34,733 nucleotides of DNA from Sphaeroforma arctica JP610 (taxonomy: Eukaryota; Opisthokonta; Ichthyosporea; Ichthyophonida). Position numbers and translations under genes: made by a program. A model generated the notes under the pieces. That model did not search any database. It had not been told where the DNA came from and saw nothing but the letters and a program-made list of their open reading frames with translations. The DNA lies in contig NW_014040468.1 in NCBI RefSeq assembly GCF_001186125.1, forward strand, positions 47,122-81,854, read 5' to 3'. Every line of letters begins with the position of its first letter. Positions within the stretch are counted from its first letter, which is position 1. Below, in pieces: positions 33,411 through 34,733 of this stretch.

Positions 33411-34733
33411 ACCTGTGGATAGATCTTAACCACTTCGGGTCGCTTATTTGATGGTAAGATTGCTTCTGCATCAGCCTTATTTTTGTGTAAGCGTTTGCAA
33501 AACTTCTTATTAAAAGCCTTTAGTACATCCGGGTCAACAAATGCTGATGGTAAACAATCATACTGTGCTCCATCGGCGAACTCTGTAGTGTAATATGTCA
33601 TATTCTCATGCTAGTACTTCCCTAGAATCTTCTTAAACTCGTAAGACATAAGAGGTGTAGTAGCTTCACGTGTGCGACGAAGGATGATCTCTGTCATAGG
33701 GATTCGATGTGACCCGATATTTAAGGCACTGGAGCCGTCAACGTTGTTTACTTCATACGTTCCGCTCTTCTTATCGGCCACAGAGATCATAAATGGTCCA
33801 ATATATTTAGCCGTAAGCACAGTTGTATCGGAGTTGCGAGCCATAATGTTGACTATATCGCCTACCTCAAACTCGACTATTTCTTGGTATCATTCCATCG
33901 CTTTTGTCTCTTCATGAGAACGATGTCCTTCATCTCCCTTAAGTAAGGATAGACCACATCTCTGGCCCGACGCATCTTCTCTAACCATGGTAACACATGA
34001 TCATTTTGAGACTCTTTGTTGAATGGGATCTTTAATTCATTATCACGGCCCCGGAAATAGTGAGCGGGTGCTGTACCAGTGACTGAATCAGGGGATTCGT
34101 TCATCTGTGTCTGTATCCGATTGATTGAGTACGGCCACATGTCAGCATCATCAAGTAGTGCTCCTCGCATGAACTCCTTCATCTTTATGTGTCGTACCTC
34201 GTTCGCACCTTGTGTCTGAGGCTTGTAAGGTACACCCATCTTATGGCATGATCCCGCAACGAGTAACAGTGTCGTCATGACATCTCCTGTAAGCTCACTA
34301 CTGTTGTCGGAACATACAATAGCTGGCCTGCCAAAATTTGCGAAACACTTATATATGCACTCAGACACAGTTTGTGTCGATTTATCTTTCAGCGGATACA
34401 ATACATTATATCTTGATGCGACATCAAACACGTGACAGATATATTTATCCTTCGTGTGTTCGGACGTGGATAGGTCAACCAAATCAATGATAACCCGGCG
34501 CCACGGCTCGTCTTCTGATACGCTGCGTAAAGGTGCGTATCCGTAGCGCTTGATCTGGTTAACTTCGCAGTTGTTACATTCGTGATACACCTGAGATATA
34601 TATTACTTGAGGTTCGGGTGTACGATTCCGTACCTCTTGCAATCTTTCTCAGTTCTAACCTTATCATGTGCTTAAGAGCATGATTTTGTCTTAACCACTT
34701 CAGAATCAATACAATTATATCTTGGATGCGACA

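Larger units (their letters stand above)
32491..34733 (-). mobile_element. Ty3/Gypsy LTR retrotransposon, broken, 3' part
   Basis: Fossil element on the minus strand, entering from the right edge. Parts in reading order are an HxxCxxC segment of the integrase zinc domain, an integrase catalytic core with the usual acidic signatures (VIIDLVDLS, VCSDNSSEL and the ANEVRHIKMKEF segment), a C-terminal module with a GPF motif (KYIGPFMI) typical of Ty3/Gypsy integrases, a short tail, a polypurine tract and one LTR. Reverse transcriptase and gag would lie beyond the window. The visible coding part is interrupted about three times, so it looks dead but still easily recognised, hence only moderately old. 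Confidence 0.88.

Overview
The window is nuclear DNA from a eukaryote with spliceosomal introns. Introns run from about 50 bases to 1.4 kb, with GTATGT/GTAAGT-type donors and AG acceptors. Four host genes can be rebuilt exon by exon because splice phase and family alignment agree. The set (a CKS1 cell-cycle protein, an MCMDC2/MEI-218-like meiotic MCM relative, a USP16/USP45 deubiquitinase and a bestrophin) fits an opisthokont. Together with a compact but repeat-bearing layout, it suggests a unicellular relative of animals such as an ichthyosporean. That placement is inference; the sequence does not name the species. No bacterial operon, rRNA, convincing tRNA or CRISPR array was seen.

Layout. 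1-956: upstream DNA with a compact E2F/CHR-like/CCAAT cluster at 257-323. 957-2145 (+): CKS1, two exons. 2146-3329: convergent intergenic DNA. 3330-13103 (-): MCMDC2-like gene, 14 exons, about 1,342 residues, with a disordered N-terminal extension of about 612 residues. 13104-14773: shared divergent promoter region. 14774-20325 (+): USP16/USP45-type ubiquitin hydrolase, six exons, about 1,119 residues, with the full Cys/His/Asp triad but a reduced N-terminal zinc finger. 20326-22737: mostly unassigned, with short tandem duplications and a possible zinc-ribbon/OB-like exon pair. 22738-26252 (-): bestrophin-type anion channel, five exons, 396 residues. 26253-32490: repeat-rich accessory DNA with a 260-bp repeat present twice and decayed, unidentified coding pieces. 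32491-34733 (-): 3' part of a broken Ty3/Gypsy LTR retrotransposon (integrase, G16 polypurine tract, one 901-bp LTR) that runs off the right edge.

How the genes relate. CKS1 acts on cyclin-dependent kinases. USP16-type enzymes remove ubiquitin from histone H2A and ribosomal proteins and are tied to mitosis. MCMDC2 relatives act in meiotic recombination. Three of the four host genes are therefore cell-cycle or chromosome genes, and two share a head-to-head promoter. The most notable points are the MEI-218-like disordered head on an otherwise complete MCMDC2, a proline-to-arginine change in the CKS1 hinge, the reduced ubiquitin-binding finger in the USP16 homologue, and two usable last-exon frames in the bestrophin gene.
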